Shown here: piece after piece, positions 9,376 through 20,175 of the stretch | Numbering within the stretch: position 1 is the stretch's first letter | How the letters are laid out: the number at the start of each line of letters is the position of its first letter | Source of the DNA: Nostoc sp. LEGE 06077 | GTDB lineage: Bacteria; Cyanobacteriota; Cyanobacteriia; Cyanobacteriales; Nostocaceae | NCBI RefSeq assembly: GCF_015207705.1 | Contig: NZ_JADEWI010000034.1 | Span: 1 to 64,000 of the forward strand | DNA: 64,000 nt | Direction of reading: 5' to 3' | The notes under the pieces: model-generated | Told to the model about the DNA's origin: nothing | The model's input: the letters and a program-made list of their open reading frames with translations, nothing else | Database searches by the model: none | Position numbers and translations under genes: made by a program

Positions 9376-10041
9376 CTAAACAGTCTGCAACGATTTCTGT
9401 GCTTCTATGGCGACGGCTTCGACTTCATCATTTACCAAAGTTTCTAATATCGATTTGGCTTCTGCGCCACCTAACCGCGCTAAAGCTTGAACAACTCTAT
9501 AGCGCATTTGCCAGTCAGGGCTGGTAGAGTATGGAGCTAATAAAGGAATAGCATCGATATTTCCTAATTCTCCAAAGGAACTAATCGCTGCGGTTTGGAC
9601 TAATTCGTTCTCGGATGAAAGTGCTTTTGTGAGTAATTCAAAAGAACGCGGATCACCTAACTCGCCTAATGTGGCAATAATGCTGAATTGGACTAACCAC
9701 TCACCAGTAGAGTGATAAAGCTGCTCTAAATCTACAAACGCATCGTGTAGTTTTAGCGCCCCTAAACAGTCGGCGGCGGCGGCTTGCACATCAGCTTCGG
9801 GGTCATTGAGCAAGCGATCGCGTAAAATATCCAAAGATAATTGCAAATCCTGTGTACCGAGTGTATCCATTTGACTCACGGCTGAGTAACGCACTCTAGA
9901 GTTGCTATCACCTATAGCAATTTGCACCAGTTCCAAACCAATAGCCGGTTCTAAGTCGCGAATTTGATTGACAGCACGCAAGCGATCGCCCAAATCCTCA
10001 GAACTGAGCATTTGTCTTACCGACTCAGGAGTAATACTCAT
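9376..10041 (-). CDS. nblB: HEAT-repeat phycobilisome degradation protein NblB
   Basis: A 221-residue protein made of five to six HEAT-like helical pairs (for example SNSRVRYSAVSQMDTLG, ADVQAAAADCLGALKL, NELVQTAAISSFGELG and WQMRYRVVQALARLGG). The size and spacing match NblB, the partner of NblA in pigment breakdown during nutrient stress, related to the CpcE/PecE-type bilin lyases. The sequence distinguishes it poorly from other HEAT lyase-like proteins, so the symbol is likely, not certain. It stands alone; STRR repeats lie upstream. Confidence 0.75.
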   Translation of the reverse strand: MSITPESVRQMLSSEDLGDRLRAVNQIRDLEPAIGLELVQIAIGDSNSRVRYSAVSQMDTLGTQDLQLSLDILRDRLLNDPEADVQAAAADCLGALKLHDAFVDLEQLYHSTGEWLVQFSIIATLGELGDPRSFELLTKALSSENELVQTAAISSFGELGNIDAIPLLAPYSTSPDWQMRYRVVQALARLGGAEAKSILETLVNDEVEAVAIEAQKSLQTV

Positions 10042-10077
10042 TTAATTATCCTAATTTCAAAGATGTTTTAAAAAATA

Positions 10078-10160
10078 GTCCATAGTTAATAGTCAAATGT
10101 CCATAGTCAATAGTCAAGAAACTCTTAACTATTGACCAATGACTATTGATTCTTGACTAC
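10078..10160. repeat. STRR tract between nblB and CBS gene
   Basis: Degenerate 7-mers of the form AATAGTC / CATAGTC / TGACCAA repeat across the whole gap. A similar tract occurs at 12091-12154, before the sigma factor stop codon. Confidence 0.7.
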
Positions 10161-10162
10161 TA

Positions 10163-10717
10163 TTAACTCGCTGCCATTTCCCGAATCACATCACCACGGG
10201 TAAGAATACCAACTACTTGACCTTCAGTATCTAATACAGGTAAGCGATGCACATTGCGATCGTGCATCATTTGTGCTGCTTCTTTTAATGTTTTATTTGG
10301 AGCAATAGTTACGGGATTTTTGCTCATAACTTCCCCAACTGTTTGCCCTAATGCTTTGTGTAAATCGCGATCGTAAGTAGCAGGATTTTTTAAATAGATG
10401 ACACTATCCAAAAACATGATATAAGCAGGCGGAGTTACACCAGTTTCTTGCCACATCAAATCTGTTTCGGAGATAATTCCCACCAATTTACCGACATCAT
10501 CCACCACAGGTAGCCCGCTGATGCGTTTCTCTGCCAAAATTTGAATGGCTTCCTTCAGAGGAGTTTCTGCGCGAACAACAATCGGATCGCGACTCATTAC
10601 GTCGGCAACAGTTTTAGACATTTGCTTGCTGACACCATTTTTTACAGTCCCTGCGATTATTGTAGAAAATTGCTGGACTGAACTGAATTGAGTTAATACA
10701 TTGTTACTTGTGGACAA
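10163..10717 (-). CDS. CBS-domain pair protein
   Basis: A 184-residue protein with two CBS domains (about 38-95 and 122-180), each with the core VADVMS/VGEVMSKNPVTI and a (L)PVVDDVG / LPVLDTEG turn followed by GI(I/L)(S/T). CBS pairs bind adenine nucleotides and act as energy sensors. No catalytic domain is attached. The 32 residues before MSKTVADVMS look unlike the family, so the true start may be the ATG at 10621; neither candidate has a good SD. The target of regulation is unknown. Confidence 0.88.
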   Translation of the reverse strand: MSTSNNVLTQFSSVQQFSTIIAGTVKNGVSKQMSKTVADVMSRDPIVVRAETPLKEAIQILAEKRISGLPVVDDVGKLVGIISETDLMWQETGVTPPAYIMFLDSVIYLKNPATYDRDLHKALGQTVGEVMSKNPVTIAPNKTLKEAAQMMHDRNVHRLPVLDTEGQVVGILTRGDVIREMAAS

Positions 10718-10818
10718 TGTTTATTTGCCAATTAGCGATCGCAGTTATTCATCCCCGGAAATGGAGAAGACATAATTAAGGAAAACGTGAAAAGTCAAAA
10801 AACGGCTTTACTCAGCAC

Positions 10819-11232
10819 TCAGCACTCAGAACTTTTTAAAGCGGCAATAATTTGTCCGTTAGCTTGGGGAAAGGCGTAATTTTCTAGCTCATCTAAGCTA
10901 ACCCAGCGGATTTCATCACATTCTAAGGGTTGGGGAATACCTGCGAGGAAGTGACAGTGATGCACGGTTAAAGTCACACGCAAATGAGTATAAGTATGGT
11001 CAATGGTTATGAGATGGTCTTTGACGGCAATTTCTATACCCAATTCTTCGGCTATTTCCCGTCGGATACATTCTTCAATTGTTTCTCCTGGTTCAATTTT
11101 GCCACCAGGAAATTCCCATAAGCCACCCATTGCACCTTGTGGACGACGGCGGTCAATTAAAATTTGCTGCTGGTCGTTCCAAATTACGGCGACACCAATA
11201 ATTTTATGGGGAATCGAACTAATTTCACTCAT
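10819..11232 (-). CDS. mutT: Nudix hydrolase, 8-oxo-dGTP diphosphatase (MutT type)
   Basis: A 137-residue Nudix protein with the complete box G-x5-E-x7-REUxEELG (GGKIEPGETIEECIRREIAEELGI, split around residues 45-68). MutT-type features include GLWEFPGGK and the C-terminal W(V)SLDELENYAFPQAN. It cleans the nucleotide pool of 8-oxo-dGTP. I start at the ATG at 11232 (MSEISSIPHK), because the 14 residues upstream are not family-like. It follows the CBS gene by about 100 bases on the same strand. Confidence 0.85.
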   Translation of the reverse strand: MSEISSIPHKIIGVAVIWNDQQQILIDRRRPQGAMGGLWEFPGGKIEPGETIEECIRREIAEELGIEIAVKDHLITIDHTYTHLRVTLTVHHCHFLAGIPQPLECDEIRWVSLDELENYAFPQANGQIIAALKSSEC

Positions 11233-11556
11233 AGTTGATCGGGATGATAGATAACTAATCAAAAAACTCGGCAAGCTAATTTAGTGTCTGCCGAGTTTAT
11301 TAGATTGATAGTCAAAATTACTTTAATTTATTAAATATTTTCCCAGATTTCGTAGAAATTCACAAGTTATGATCAGATTTCTCCGAGAAATCCGATATAT
11401 ATTTTGAATGAGCAAATCCTAACTGCGTTAGCGATGAGTAGTGATATTGAGGATGTCGCTAACGCATTACAGGGATTTGGAGTTTAGATAAGGTACGCTG
11501 TCAGGATTCCGCCCAAGACCAATAGAAGTTATGTACCTTGGCTGAGATAAACTCAA
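11233..11556. other. Gene-free gap
   Basis: AT-rich spacer of 324 bases. A small direct repeat GCTAACGCATTAC / CTAACTGCGTTAGCG around 11418-11472 forms a weak inverted repeat that could be a terminator or a binding site. I see no convincing gene. Confidence 0.5.
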
Positions 11557-11907
11557 TTACTCTTCAATTTCTTGATTATTGGTTTCCGTACCTTGTAATG
11601 CTATTTCAAAGTCCATGCGTTGTTCAGCGTTACGCAAGAAATAACCACTAATCATTGCGGAAGCCAACAAACGACCAAGACTCTCACGACTGGTAGTAAT
11701 GGTCATATTGAAATGTTCTGGTGGTAAGTTGCCTAACAAACCTCCAATATTGCGTTCCATTACTTGGAAAACTTCGGGAGATGTTGGTTTAGATAACTGG
11801 CTAACCGTTTCTGGACTTAAAGATTTAACATATTGCCACAGAAAGTTGTTGCTTTCCGACGCATCACTGTCAAAAAATTCTGACACTCGATTGGATTGGT
11901 TACTCAC
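11557..11907 (-). CDS. DUF760 family protein
   Basis: A 116-residue soluble protein of the DUF760 family, found in cyanobacteria and chloroplasts. Recognisable parts are FLWQYVKSLSPETVSQL (about 23-39) and NMTITTSRESLGRLLASAM (about 67-85). It starts with GTG at 11907, supported by AGGAGG seven bases upstream. Plant relatives have been linked to protein turnover in the plastid, but no role is established for the bacterial protein. Confidence 0.85.
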   Translation of the reverse strand: MSNQSNRVSEFFDSDASESNNFLWQYVKSLSPETVSQLSKPTSPEVFQVMERNIGGLLGNLPPEHFNMTITTSRESLGRLLASAMISGYFLRNAEQRMDFEIALQGTETNNQEIEE

Positions 11908-12155
11908 GTTTTACCTCCTGTACTACCGTTGCTGGCTGCTATGTTTGCAACTGAGATAATAAGTGCCTGCTTTTGTTTGTTTAACTTAGCTGCCGTTTTG
12001 ATGTTCCTGTTAAATAATTTAACAGGCACAGTCTCACTTGGAAGTCGGTGTAACCGTACCAAAATCAGAGTATTTTCTCGCCCAATAGTCATTAATCAAT
12101 GGTCAACAGTCAATAGTTGATATTTTGGGGCAAGTTTTTGACCATTGACCATTGA

Positions 12156-13154
12156 CTAACTTGCCAAATACTCATTCATCGCCGCTTTAGATTTGCGAAG
12201 TTTGTTTAAGGCTTCTCTTTCGATTTGGCGAACTCGTTCACGGCTGATATTTAAGATTTCACCGATTCTGGCCAGAGTTAAAGCTTGACCATCAATCAAC
12301 CCAAAGCGTAAGGTGATTACTTCTCGCTGCTGGGGAGTGAGTTCTTCCATGACTCGCTCTAAATCAGATGAAAGAGAGGTTTGCATGACGAATTCTTCGG
12401 GAGAAGCGCCGGGATCTTCCAGCATTTCGCCAAGTTCAGTGTCGTAGTTATCTCCCAAGCGCAAATCTAAGGAAAGAGGTAAACGGGCTTTTTCGAGATA
12501 TTCGCGTACCTGTTTGGGCGTTAGGTCTAGTTCTGTTGCCAATTCTCCGACAGAGGGAGCGCGTCCGAGCTTTTGCGATAACTGACGCTGGGCTTTTTTG
12601 ATTTTATTGAGTTTTTCGGTAATGTGAATGGGTAGGCGAATGGTACGGGCTTTTTCGGCGATCGCCCGTGTAATTGCTTGGCGAATCCACCAATAAGCAT
12701 AAGTGGAAAATCGATAACCTTTGGTGGGGTCAAATTTTTCCACACCGCGCTGCATTCCAATGCTTCCTTCTTGAATCAGGTCAAGTAAATCAACGTTACG
12801 CTTGATATACTTCTTCGCTACGGATACTACTAAACGCAAATTGGCTTCCACCATTCTCCGTTTCGCAATTTCACCATCGGCGATCGCTTCGTTCAAATCG
12901 GCTATGTCTAGTTTCGACTCTTTTGCCCACTCTTCTAAAGTCGGTTCGCGCCCCAACTGACTAGCTAAAGATTCTCTGACTTCTTGTAAAGCGCTGGAAC
13001 GCTGCACTTGTTTGCCATAACGAATCTCTTCTTCATGAGTTAACAGTGGTACACGGCCGATCTCACGCAGGTAAGTCCGCACGAGGTCTGTGGCTGTCGG
13101 AGCGGTCTTCATGGCGCTACTCATTGGTGGTGTTGGGTTGATTGCTTGAGTCAT
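12156..13154 (-). CDS. sigB: Group 2 RNA polymerase sigma factor, SigB type
   Basis: A 332-residue sigma-70 family protein. It has region 1.2 ([20 protein letters not shown]), region 2 with the core-binding and -10 parts ([39 protein letters not shown]), region 3 and region 4 with the -35 helix ([18 protein letters not shown]). No long N-terminal region 1.1 is present, which marks a non-essential group 2 factor as used in nutrient stress and development in Nostocales. SigB versus SigD/E is my best reading, not proven. A 700-base upstream gap leaves room for complex regulation. Confidence 0.85.
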   Translation of the reverse strand: MTQAINPTPPMSSAMKTAPTATDLVRTYLREIGRVPLLTHEEEIRYGKQVQRSSALQEVRESLASQLGREPTLEEWAKESKLDIADLNEAIADGEIAKRRMVEANLRLVVSVAKKYIKRNVDLLDLIQEGSIGMQRGVEKFDPTKGYRFSTYAYWWIRQAITRAIAEKARTIRLPIHITEKLNKIKKAQRQLSQKLGRAPSVGELATELDLTPKQVREYLEKARLPLSLDLRLGDNYDTELGEMLEDPGASPEEFVMQTSLSSDLERVMEELTPQQREVITLRFGLIDGQALTLARIGEILNISRERVRQIEREALNKLRKSKAAMNEYLAS

Positions 13155-13778
13155 TCAACTAGTAGATAACTGATAAATAGATGTTTGTTGGGCGTGCTGT
13201 CCAGTTTGACTGGGAACACATACTAGGTTTACGATTTACGCGTCCGTTGGTGTCGGCTGCTTTTATTAATCAAAAATTACGCTCTTAACTGCTAGACGTT
13301 ACAGTTTTTTATGAGTTTATACAAGTATCTACGGATAGATAAAGGTAGCTAGAACAACACCTTTTCTCTTTAAGCTTTATTAAAAATTGTAACATTTATG
13401 AGAAATATTGAAAAGCCCTACAGCCGGAAAACTATTGGATTTGAGAATGGTTGTGATAGGTTAACCTCCTTGGTTAATAAACCTTTGCGGCTTGTCCAGT
13501 AATTATGAGAACTGTAGACTATGGTTAAGGGAGATAGAAAAGTCATTTGTTTACTTTTGCTGTGGTGTTAAGGCGGAAACTCCTACAAATCAAGCTTTTG
13601 GCATAAGTATAATTACTTCATATAGCTGAGAGCGATCGCTCCCGATTAATTAATAAATATTCGCAGAGAGAAAAAATAGTTTACTCATATTTGTTAAAAT
13701 ATCGCAATAGTAACTATAATGTTTCTTCTATAATAATTACTTAATTTTCCTTGTAAATACTGCTTAAAGCAGATTCAT
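13155..13778. other. Long upstream region of the sigma factor gene
   Basis: About 620 bases without a gene between the sigma factor gene and the carB terminator. It holds one HIP1 octamer (13631) and an inverted repeat AGGTTAACC...GGTTAATAAACCT at about 13456-13485. It likely contains the sigma gene promoter, but I cannot point to a confident -10/-35 or NtcA site. Confidence 0.5.
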
Positions 13779-13828
13779 AAAAAAAGGGTAGGAGACAAGC
13801 CAAATCTTTATACTGTCTCCCAACCCCT
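13779..13828 (-). terminator. carB Rho-independent terminator
   Basis: On the minus strand a stem GGGTTGGGAGACA / TGTCTCCTACCC with one bulge is followed by TTTTTTT. It begins about 40 bases past the carB stop codon. Confidence 0.8.
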
Positions 13829-13865
13829 CATACTCCAGTTAAATTCAGTGCCACGCCGGGCAAAG

Positions 13866-16800
13866 TTACGACAAACTCTTCATGGAATAATCTTGGAGGG
13901 CTTTTACGTCCAAAGTAGTATTTTGCAGAGAACGGATAGCAGCAACGGTAGCCTTAGCGCCAGCAATAGTAGTGATGATGGGGATTTTGTAGGCTAAAGC
14001 TGTGCGGCGGATGAGTCTAGCATCAGTTTGTGCTTCTTCGCCAGAAGGGGTGTTGATAATTAGTTGAATCTTCTGGTTTTTAATCGCATCAAGGACGTGG
14101 GGACGACCTTCATGGAGTTTCAGCACCAACTCAACACTTAAGTTATTTTCCCGCAGCACCTGGCGAGTCCCAAAGGTCGCCATGACGGTAAAGCCTAAGT
14201 CAATAAATTCCTTGACTACAGAAACAGCTGCTGATTTGTCGCGATCGCTCATAGAGACAAATACAGTACCATTTAGGGGTAAACGCTCACCGGCTGCTAA
14301 TTCTGCCTTGGCAAAGGCGCGGCCAAAGTCGCTATCTATGCCCATCACCTCACCTGTTGAGCGCATCTCCGGGCCTAATATTGTATCTGTACCGGGGAAT
14401 TTATTAAACGGTAGAACTGCTTCTTTCACGGCAATATGTGAGGGTATGACTTCCTCAGTAAAGCCTAATTCCTCAAGAGTTTTACCCGACATAATTAAGG
14501 ATGCCAACTTCGCCAATTGCACACCTGTAGCTTTAGAAACAAAAGGTACAGTCCGGGAGGCGCGGGGGTTAGCTTCGAGAATGTAAACTTGGGGAGAGTA
14601 GGAACCGACACCCACAACCGCAAACTGAATATTCATTAACCCGATAACTGACAAAGCTTGCGCCAGTTGGACAGTCCAAGTGCGGATTTGATTAAGAACT
14701 GCGGGAGGAAGAGAAATTGATGGTAAAGAACAAGCAGAGTCTCCTGAATGGATTCCGGCTTGTTCAATATGTTCCATGATGCCACCAATCACCACCCGTC
14801 CAGTATGATCGGCGATCGCATCTACATCAACTTCGATGGCATTTTCTAAGAACTTATCAATTAAAATCGGATGTTCTGGTTCTACCTGTACCGCAAAGGT
14901 CATGTAGCGTTCCAGTTCTGTATCAGAGTAGACAATTTCCATTGCCCGTCCACCTAATACATAACTAGGACGCACCACCACTGGATAACCAATGCGTCTA
15001 GCCACAATTAACGCATCTTCATAACTCCGCGCAATTCCATTAGGTGGTTGTGCAATATTTAATTGCTTGAGAATCTTCTCAAATCGTTCTCTGTCTTCAG
15101 CGGTGTCGATGGAGTCGGGTGATGTACCCCAGATTTTAGTGTTGAAGGCTGAGGGATGAATACTCAGTGCTTGTTGCAGAGGTAGCGATAACTTGAGAGG
15201 GGTTTGTCCGCCGAATTGGACGATGATTCCTACGGGATTTTCGGCTTCGATGATGTTGAGAACATCTTCTTTGGTTAATGGTTCAAAGTAGAGGCGATCG
15301 CTAGTATCGTAGTCAGTAGAAACTGTCTCTGGGTTGGAGTTGACCATGATGGTTTCATAGCCTGCACCTTTTAAAGCATAAGCAGCATGACAACAACAAT
15401 AGTCAAACTCAATTCCTTGACCGATCCGGTTCGGCCCACCACCCAAAATCATCACTTTGGGTTTATCTGAGGGTAAAACTTCGGTTTCTAATTCGTAGGT
15501 GGAATAGTAGTAGGGAGTGAAGGCCTCAAACTCAGCTGCACAGGTATCAACAGTTTTGTAAGCTGGGACAATCCCCAATTCTTGACGATAGGAGCGAACT
15601 TCATCTTCTGTAGTTTTGGTGGCGAAAGCAATTTGGCGATCGCTATAGCCTTCCCGTTTTACTGCATACAGTTGCTCTTTCGTCAACTGTTTTAACGGCG
15701 TGCGCTTGATGAATTTTTCAGTTTCCAACAATTGCTGCATTTTATCTAAAAACCAAGGGTCAATCCCTGTCAGTTCATAGATTTCGTCAATAGTTAGCCC
15801 GACTTGCATGGCGTGACGCACAGCAAAAATGCGATCGGGATTCGGTGTCCGCAATAAGGCGCGGATTTGTTCACCACTGGGTAATTTTTCGGCTTTGTCA
15901 CAACCCCAACCCGCGCGTCCGGTTTCTAAAGAACGCAGCGCCTTTTGGAAGGATTCATTAAATGTCCGGCCAATCGCCATTGCTTCCCCAACAGACTTCA
16001 TCTGTGTTGTCAGCACTGGTTCGGAACCGGGGAATTTTTCAAAAGCAAAGCGGGGAATTTTGGTGACTACATAATCTATCGTTGGTTCAAAGGATGCGGG
16101 GGTTTTCTTGGTGATGTCGTTTTTAATTTCATCCAAGGTGTAACCCACAGCTAATTTCGCCGCCATTTTCGCAATTGGGAAACCTGTAGCTTTAGAAGCC
16201 AGTGCGGAACTGCGAGAAACGCGGGGGTTCATTTCAATGACAACGACATCCCCAGTCACCGGATTAACGGCAAACTGAATATTAGAACCGCCAGTTTCTA
16301 CGCCAATCTCGCGGATGATTTTAATGGACATATCCCGCAACCGCTGATATTCTTTGTCGGTGAGGGTTTGGGCGGGTGCAACGGTGATAGAGTCGCCTGT
16401 GTGGATACCCATCGGGTCGATATTTTCGATGGAACAGATAATCACCACGTTATCTGCTAAATCGCGCATCACTTCTAATTCATATTCTTTCCAGCCGAGG
16501 AGAGATTGGTCAATGAGAATTTGCGATACAGGACTCGCATCAATCCCCACTTGCGCCATCTCTTCAAATTCTTCTTGGTTGTAGGCAATACCACCACCAG
16601 TTCCCCCCATTGTAAAGGCGGGACGGATAATGAGGGGATAACTGCCAATTTTGCGGGCGATCGCTTTAGATTCTTCTAAAGATGAAGCTGTACCACTAGG
16701 ACAGACATGCACGCCTATCTTGGCCATTGCTTCATTAAATAGTTTGCGGTCTTCTGCTTTTTCGATCGCTGCTAACTTTGCGCCAATTAATTCCACATTA

Positions 16801-17132
16801 TATTGATCGAGAACACCGTTTTTGGCTAAAGCCACGGCGAGGTTGAGGGCGGTTTGTCCCCCCATTGTTGGGAGTAAAGCATCTGGGCGTTCTTTGGCGA
16901 TGACTTTAGCAACTAATTCTGGTGTTAACGGCTCAATGTAAGTGCGATCGGCCGTTTCTGGGTCAGTCATAATTGTGGCTGGATTGGAATTGACTAACAC
17001 CACTTCATAGCCTTCTTCTCGTAACGCTTTACAGGCTTGGGTTCCAGAATAGTCAAATTCACAGGCTTGCCCAATCACAATGGGGCCAGATCCTAATAGC
17101 AGTATTTTTTTGAGGTCTTGACGGCGGGGCAT
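13866..17132 (-). CDS. carB: Carbamoyl-phosphate synthase large subunit
   Basis: A 1088-residue CarB, which makes carbamoyl phosphate from bicarbonate, ATP and ammonia for arginine and pyrimidine synthesis; it works with CarA. Two homologous ATP-grasp halves are visible: the first opens [20 protein letters not shown] (residues 7-26) and the second [20 protein letters not shown] (about 563-582). ATP-binding and metal motifs [31 protein letters not shown] and [18 protein letters not shown] follow. The C-terminal allosteric MGS-like domain (about 955-1080) is complete. carA is not adjacent, as is usual in cyanobacteria. Confidence 0.98.
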   Translation of the reverse strand: MPRRQDLKKILLLGSGPIVIGQACEFDYSGTQACKALREEGYEVVLVNSNPATIMTDPETADRTYIEPLTPELVAKVIAKERPDALLPTMGGQTALNLAVALAKNGVLDQYNVELIGAKLAAIEKAEDRKLFNEAMAKIGVHVCPSGTASSLEESKAIARKIGSYPLIIRPAFTMGGTGGGIAYNQEEFEEMAQVGIDASPVSQILIDQSLLGWKEYELEVMRDLADNVVIICSIENIDPMGIHTGDSITVAPAQTLTDKEYQRLRDMSIKIIREIGVETGGSNIQFAVNPVTGDVVVIEMNPRVSRSSALASKATGFPIAKMAAKLAVGYTLDEIKNDITKKTPASFEPTIDYVVTKIPRFAFEKFPGSEPVLTTQMKSVGEAMAIGRTFNESFQKALRSLETGRAGWGCDKAEKLPSGEQIRALLRTPNPDRIFAVRHAMQVGLTIDEIYELTGIDPWFLDKMQQLLETEKFIKRTPLKQLTKEQLYAVKREGYSDRQIAFATKTTEDEVRSYRQELGIVPAYKTVDTCAAEFEAFTPYYYSTYELETEVLPSDKPKVMILGGGPNRIGQGIEFDYCCCHAAYALKGAGYETIMVNSNPETVSTDYDTSDRLYFEPLTKEDVLNIIEAENPVGIIVQFGGQTPLKLSLPLQQALSIHPSAFNTKIWGTSPDSIDTAEDRERFEKILKQLNIAQPPNGIARSYEDALIVARRIGYPVVVRPSYVLGGRAMEIVYSDTELERYMTFAVQVEPEHPILIDKFLENAIEVDVDAIADHTGRVVIGGIMEHIEQAGIHSGDSACSLPSISLPPAVLNQIRTWTVQLAQALSVIGLMNIQFAVVGVGSYSPQVYILEANPRASRTVPFVSKATGVQLAKLASLIMSGKTLEELGFTEEVIPSHIAVKEAVLPFNKFPGTDTILGPEMRSTGEVMGIDSDFGRAFAKAELAAGERLPLNGTVFVSMSDRDKSAAVSVVKEFIDLGFTVMATFGTRQVLRENNLSVELVLKLHEGRPHVLDAIKNQKIQLIINTPSGEEAQTDARLIRRTALAYKIPIITTIAGAKATVAAIRSLQNTTLDVKALQDYSMKSLS

Positions 17133-17607
17133 AGTCTTGGGGTTGGAGTAAGAAAATACAAATCCTGATTATTTTAAGGGTCTTTGCCCTCAGTCATCTT
17201 GTTTATTATCAAGTTTTCCGGGTGCGATCGCCGCAGCCAGATAACAGGAAGTAGACAAGCCGGCGTGTAGTGAAGATTAACAAAGGACTAATGACCAATG
17301 ACTATGGGCTAATGACCAACATATATCTTTTACTATCTCATGCTCTTCCCGCTTCTTTACTAACTCAGTATCTCGATTTTTTTGTGTATATAGTTTTAAT
17401 TAATTCTCAAAACGCAAATTTTCGATTATCTGCAAATAATTTTTATTTATACTGCTAGGTAATTACTATGATTTAAATCTCAGGTTCTAGCTGAGATTAC
17501 TATTGAACAATATAAGTAATATTTTTTAAATAAGCAGTACTTAATTGCTAATAATTTTTAATATCTAATCATAGAATTATTTCATCGGATATTTTTTATT
17601 TATTTAA
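17133..17607. other. Gene-free gap upstream of carB
   Basis: AT-rich spacer. A short STRR tract (GACTAATGACCAATGACTA) lies at 17283-17312. No protein-like frame is convincing; the frame near 17270-17458 lacks a ribosome site and is partly built from the repeat. Confidence 0.5.
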
Positions 17608-17652
17608 ATAAAAAATGACAGAGATACGGACTACTTCTCTGTCATTTTTTAC
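17608..17652 (-). terminator. Strong bidirectional terminator next to dps
   Basis: A perfect 15 bp inverted repeat, AAAAAATGACAGAGA and TCTCTGTCATTTTTT, flanks an 11-base loop. It can end transcription in either direction; the nearest gene is dps on the minus strand, whose stop codon is 70 bases upstream. Confidence 0.9.
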
Positions 17653-17721
17653 CTTTTCTTAATATCCTGTACTATCAGATTTACTTCAGCCGTACAATGA
17701 CTACACTAGATGATGATAGTT

Positions 17722-18276
17722 CTAGTTTTGAGCAGGTTGTACAAAGCCTAAAGTCAAACTGTCTTTTGCCAAGAAATGAGATAAATGATAAGCTCGTTCT
17801 TCTGTTTTTAACAGAATTTTTTCGTACAGATAACGTGTACCACGGTCGCCTAAACTCTCTGCCTGAGCGGCTTGGCGGCGAATAACGGTAATAATGGCTT
17901 GTTCTGCCACTAGGTCGTTTTCTACCATTTTGCGGGAAGAATATACACCATCAGATTCTTGCTCAAAACAGGTTAATTCTGCCAATTTGCTAAAAGAAGC
18001 AGCAGGTACACCACCTAAACCATTAAGTCTTTCGCCAATTTCATGAACGTGGTCTTGTACTTCATTGTAACTGCTGTTAAAAAACTCATGTAATGAGTAA
18101 AATTCTGCACCTTCTACAACAAAATGATGTTTTTGATATTGCAAGTATAATGCCTGAAAACTAGCTAATACAACGTTTAGTCCTTCTGTAACTGGAGCAG
18201 TAACACTACGGTCTAACAATACAGGATTGTCATAAACCTGACCGAAATTTTGTAACAAAGTTTGTGTATCAGACAT
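17722..18276 (-). CDS. dps: Dps family ferritin-like protein
   Basis: A 184-residue Dps, a dodecameric miniferritin that oxidises iron with peroxide and protects DNA. The ferroxidase region is seen at about residues 50-85: [18 protein letters not shown] followed by [15 protein letters not shown], giving the two His and the Asp/Glu ligands; the usual DEIAER is HEIGER here. Four-helix length is normal. RBS AGGAGAACC lies just before the ATG. Nostocales carry several Dps copies and I cannot say which this is. Convergent terminator downstream. Confidence 0.92.
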   Translation of the reverse strand: MSDTQTLLQNFGQVYDNPVLLDRSVTAPVTEGLNVVLASFQALYLQYQKHHFVVEGAEFYSLHEFFNSSYNEVQDHVHEIGERLNGLGGVPAASFSKLAELTCFEQESDGVYSSRKMVENDLVAEQAIITVIRRQAAQAESLGDRGTRYLYEKILLKTEERAYHLSHFLAKDSLTLGFVQPAQN

Positions 18277-18803
18277 GGTTCTCCTCGCTTTTTTGGCAGT
18301 TATAGTTTTTAACTGCTTAGTCTTTACATATTAACATTCTAAAAATAAAAGCAAGTTCAAAGAATATCATAAATTTGAAAATTTTTTTGTTGTTGTAATT
18401 GCAAATCTTTACTCTTTATTGAGTCAATCTATACCTATTTCATTAGGTGTATATCTAAAGATTGTAGAAATTTTTACTCACAACAGAATTTGCCAGGTAG
18501 GGAACTAGGGAGAGAAGCAAAAGTGTTAGTATCTAGCCCCAGCACATGGAATTTGCCTGTTGCGAGATATCAACCGGAAAATTTTTGGTAAATTTTAGCA
18601 ACTATCAAATCCGTCAAAACTTGATGACATAAGCTGTTGGGCTAGTTGTCATCACCAAGATTAATGAGAAACTTTAATATTTCTGAGAAAAATAACTGAG
18701 AAAAGTTCGCACTTAGGTTATGCTTATTTAAAGATGCTGCAATCCTCAGATTCTCAGAATCCAGGAACTAAAGCACACTACTTACTGCAAATTTGTCGCA
18801 CTT
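18277..18803. other. Gap between dps and a divergent gene
   Basis: 527 bases with no convincing gene. An inverted repeat CTTGATGACA ... TGTCATCA with a loop of about 20 bases lies at 18620-18656 and could be an operator or RNA hairpin. The two divergent promoters must lie here, but no box is clear enough to call. Confidence 0.5.
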
Positions 18804-19079
18804 TTGAGGGTTCGTCTCTTGAAATCGTTTAGTTCAAGTTCAGAAATAGATCAGAAGTACGTAGTTGAAATTAATTGGGCAGACCGCTGGCAAGTCTATC
18901 AACGTTTAAATGAGCTAGATATTCCCTGTTGCTGCGAAACTAACCAGCCATTGCAAGTTGAAATTGCTAGTCCTTTGGCAATGGTGCAATTCTGGTGTGT
19001 CATGCAGAGATTGATGGCTTGTCGTCCAGAACTAATTCAAATTCTTGAGAATAGCTGGCAAATTCGCTACCAAAAGTAA
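18804..19079 (+). CDS. Conserved cyanobacterial protein, about 90 residues
   Basis: A small soluble protein with the conserved string YVVEINWADRWQVYQRL (about 19-35) and a Cys triplet CCCE. I recognise it as a short conserved cyanobacterial hypothetical with no known role. The start is uncertain: TTG at 18804 or TTG at 18819; no ATG is in frame upstream. The downstream [2Fe-2S] gene begins 74 bases later and may share the transcript. Confidence 0.7.
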   Translation: MRVRLLKSFSSSSEIDQKYVVEINWADRWQVYQRLNELDIPCCCETNQPLQVEIASPLAMVQFWCVMQRLMACRPELIQILENSWQIRYQK

Positions 19080-19152
19080 TAACCAAGGACAGATGTCTGG
19101 AAATTATTGCGTAATTAAAACAGAATTATTTGGTAAAAAAAGGGGCAAACAG

Positions 19153-19836
19153 ATGAGTATAATCTACAGTGCAGAAATAGCGGGATTTTGCCTGGAAGGC
19201 AGATTTATAGATTTTGTTATTAAAGATGGCTATAAGCTAAAAGGCTTAATATTAGATACTTCAGAGGGTGAATGCTACGTAAAACTGGCTAAACCTTTAA
19301 GGGCTGCTTTTGATTTGCGTTTACCAAAAGGTACTTGGCTGCAAGTTGTTGGTATAAAAAAATACGATGAAAAGAAAGGTGAGTTTACCCTGAAAGCTGA
19401 ACGCGTGATGGCCGCAAGTTCTGATTTAGGTAGAGTTGCAACCAGCACAGCAATACAGGAACCGCCCGTTAGCAATGATGTCAAAGTAAAGCCAGCCAAG
19501 GCTAAACAGACAATTTTAATGTGTCAAAAATCAGACTGTTGGAAACGCGGTGGTAAAGCAGTTTGTCAGGCATTTGAGGCCGCTTTGAGCGATCGCGGTC
19601 TAGAAGACCAAGTTACCATCAAAGGTACAGGCTGTATGAAAAACTGCAAAGCTGGCCCTAATATAGTCATGCCCGACAAAACCCGCTACAGCCGCATTCA
19701 AACAAATCAAGTCGCTTCACTGATGGACAAGCATTTTGCTGAAAAGCACGAAGATAAGCAAACTGATAATTCAGAATCATTACCAATAAAAATCTCTAAT
19801 TTCAATGAAGTTTCTGTAAAAACTTCTGCAATTTAA
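19153..19836 (+). CDS. Thioredoxin-like [2Fe-2S] ferredoxin-domain protein
   Basis: A 227-residue protein. The N-terminal half (1-85) is a beta-rich domain of unknown function, EIAGFCLEGRFIDFVIKDGY. The C-terminal domain (about 116-190) has the four cysteines of the thioredoxin-like 2Fe-2S ferredoxins, CQKSDC and GCMKNC, as in NuoE and the Azotobacter-type ferredoxin. It likely carries electrons or acts as a redox sensor. I start at the ATG at 19153 because AAAGGGG lies at good distance; upstream in-frame ATGs have no SD. A terminator follows at 19880. Confidence 0.85.
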   Translation: MSIIYSAEIAGFCLEGRFIDFVIKDGYKLKGLILDTSEGECYVKLAKPLRAAFDLRLPKGTWLQVVGIKKYDEKKGEFTLKAERVMAASSDLGRVATSTAIQEPPVSNDVKVKPAKAKQTILMCQKSDCWKRGGKAVCQAFEAALSDRGLEDQVTIKGTGCMKNCKAGPNIVMPDKTRYSRIQTNQVASLMDKHFAEKHEDKQTDNSESLPIKISNFNEVSVKTSAI

Positions 19837-19879
19837 TGAGAAAATATTAGAGTTAGATGATTAGTGTGTTCCTAAAAAA

Positions 19880-19932
19880 CTTGGCTATAACTTTTGCAAA
19901 AGATATGCAGAAGTTATAGCTGGGTTTTTTTA
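19880..19932 (+). terminator. Rho-independent terminator
   Basis: Stem GGCTATAACTT / AAGTTATAGCT, with an inner TGCA pairing, is followed by GGGTTTTTTT. It lies 44 bases after the [2Fe-2S] gene. Confidence 0.88.
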
Positions 19933-19974
19933 ATCCCCAATCATAACCCGCGCTGTCTCGCACCCTCTTCTTGC

Positions 19975-20151
19975 CAAGCTGCGGCGTACAAATAAGTCAA
20001 AAATTTTTATGTTGAAACTGTATCCTGCCTAGAACTAAAGTTCCAGGCTCATAGCCAAAGTCCACAAAGCGTGGACTGAAATACATTTTTAGTTGAGTCA
20101 TCTTGAGATGACTTGCGCTATGAGACTCGGAATGAATTCCGAGGAGGGACT
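19975..20151. repeat. Structured repeat, copy 1 (after phnE)
   Basis: One of two ~177 bp homologous copies. Four short hairpins are arranged in order: CTAGAACTAAAGTTCCAGG, AGTCCACAAAGCGTGGACT, AGTCATCTTGAGATGACT and CTCGGAATGAATTCCGAG. An outer pairing between the two ends is imperfect in this copy. It lies just downstream of phnE. Nature unknown; it may be a non-autonomous mobile element or an RNA-level element. Confidence 0.8.
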
Positions 20152-20175
20152 GTAGGCGACTCTGCGTGAGGAAAA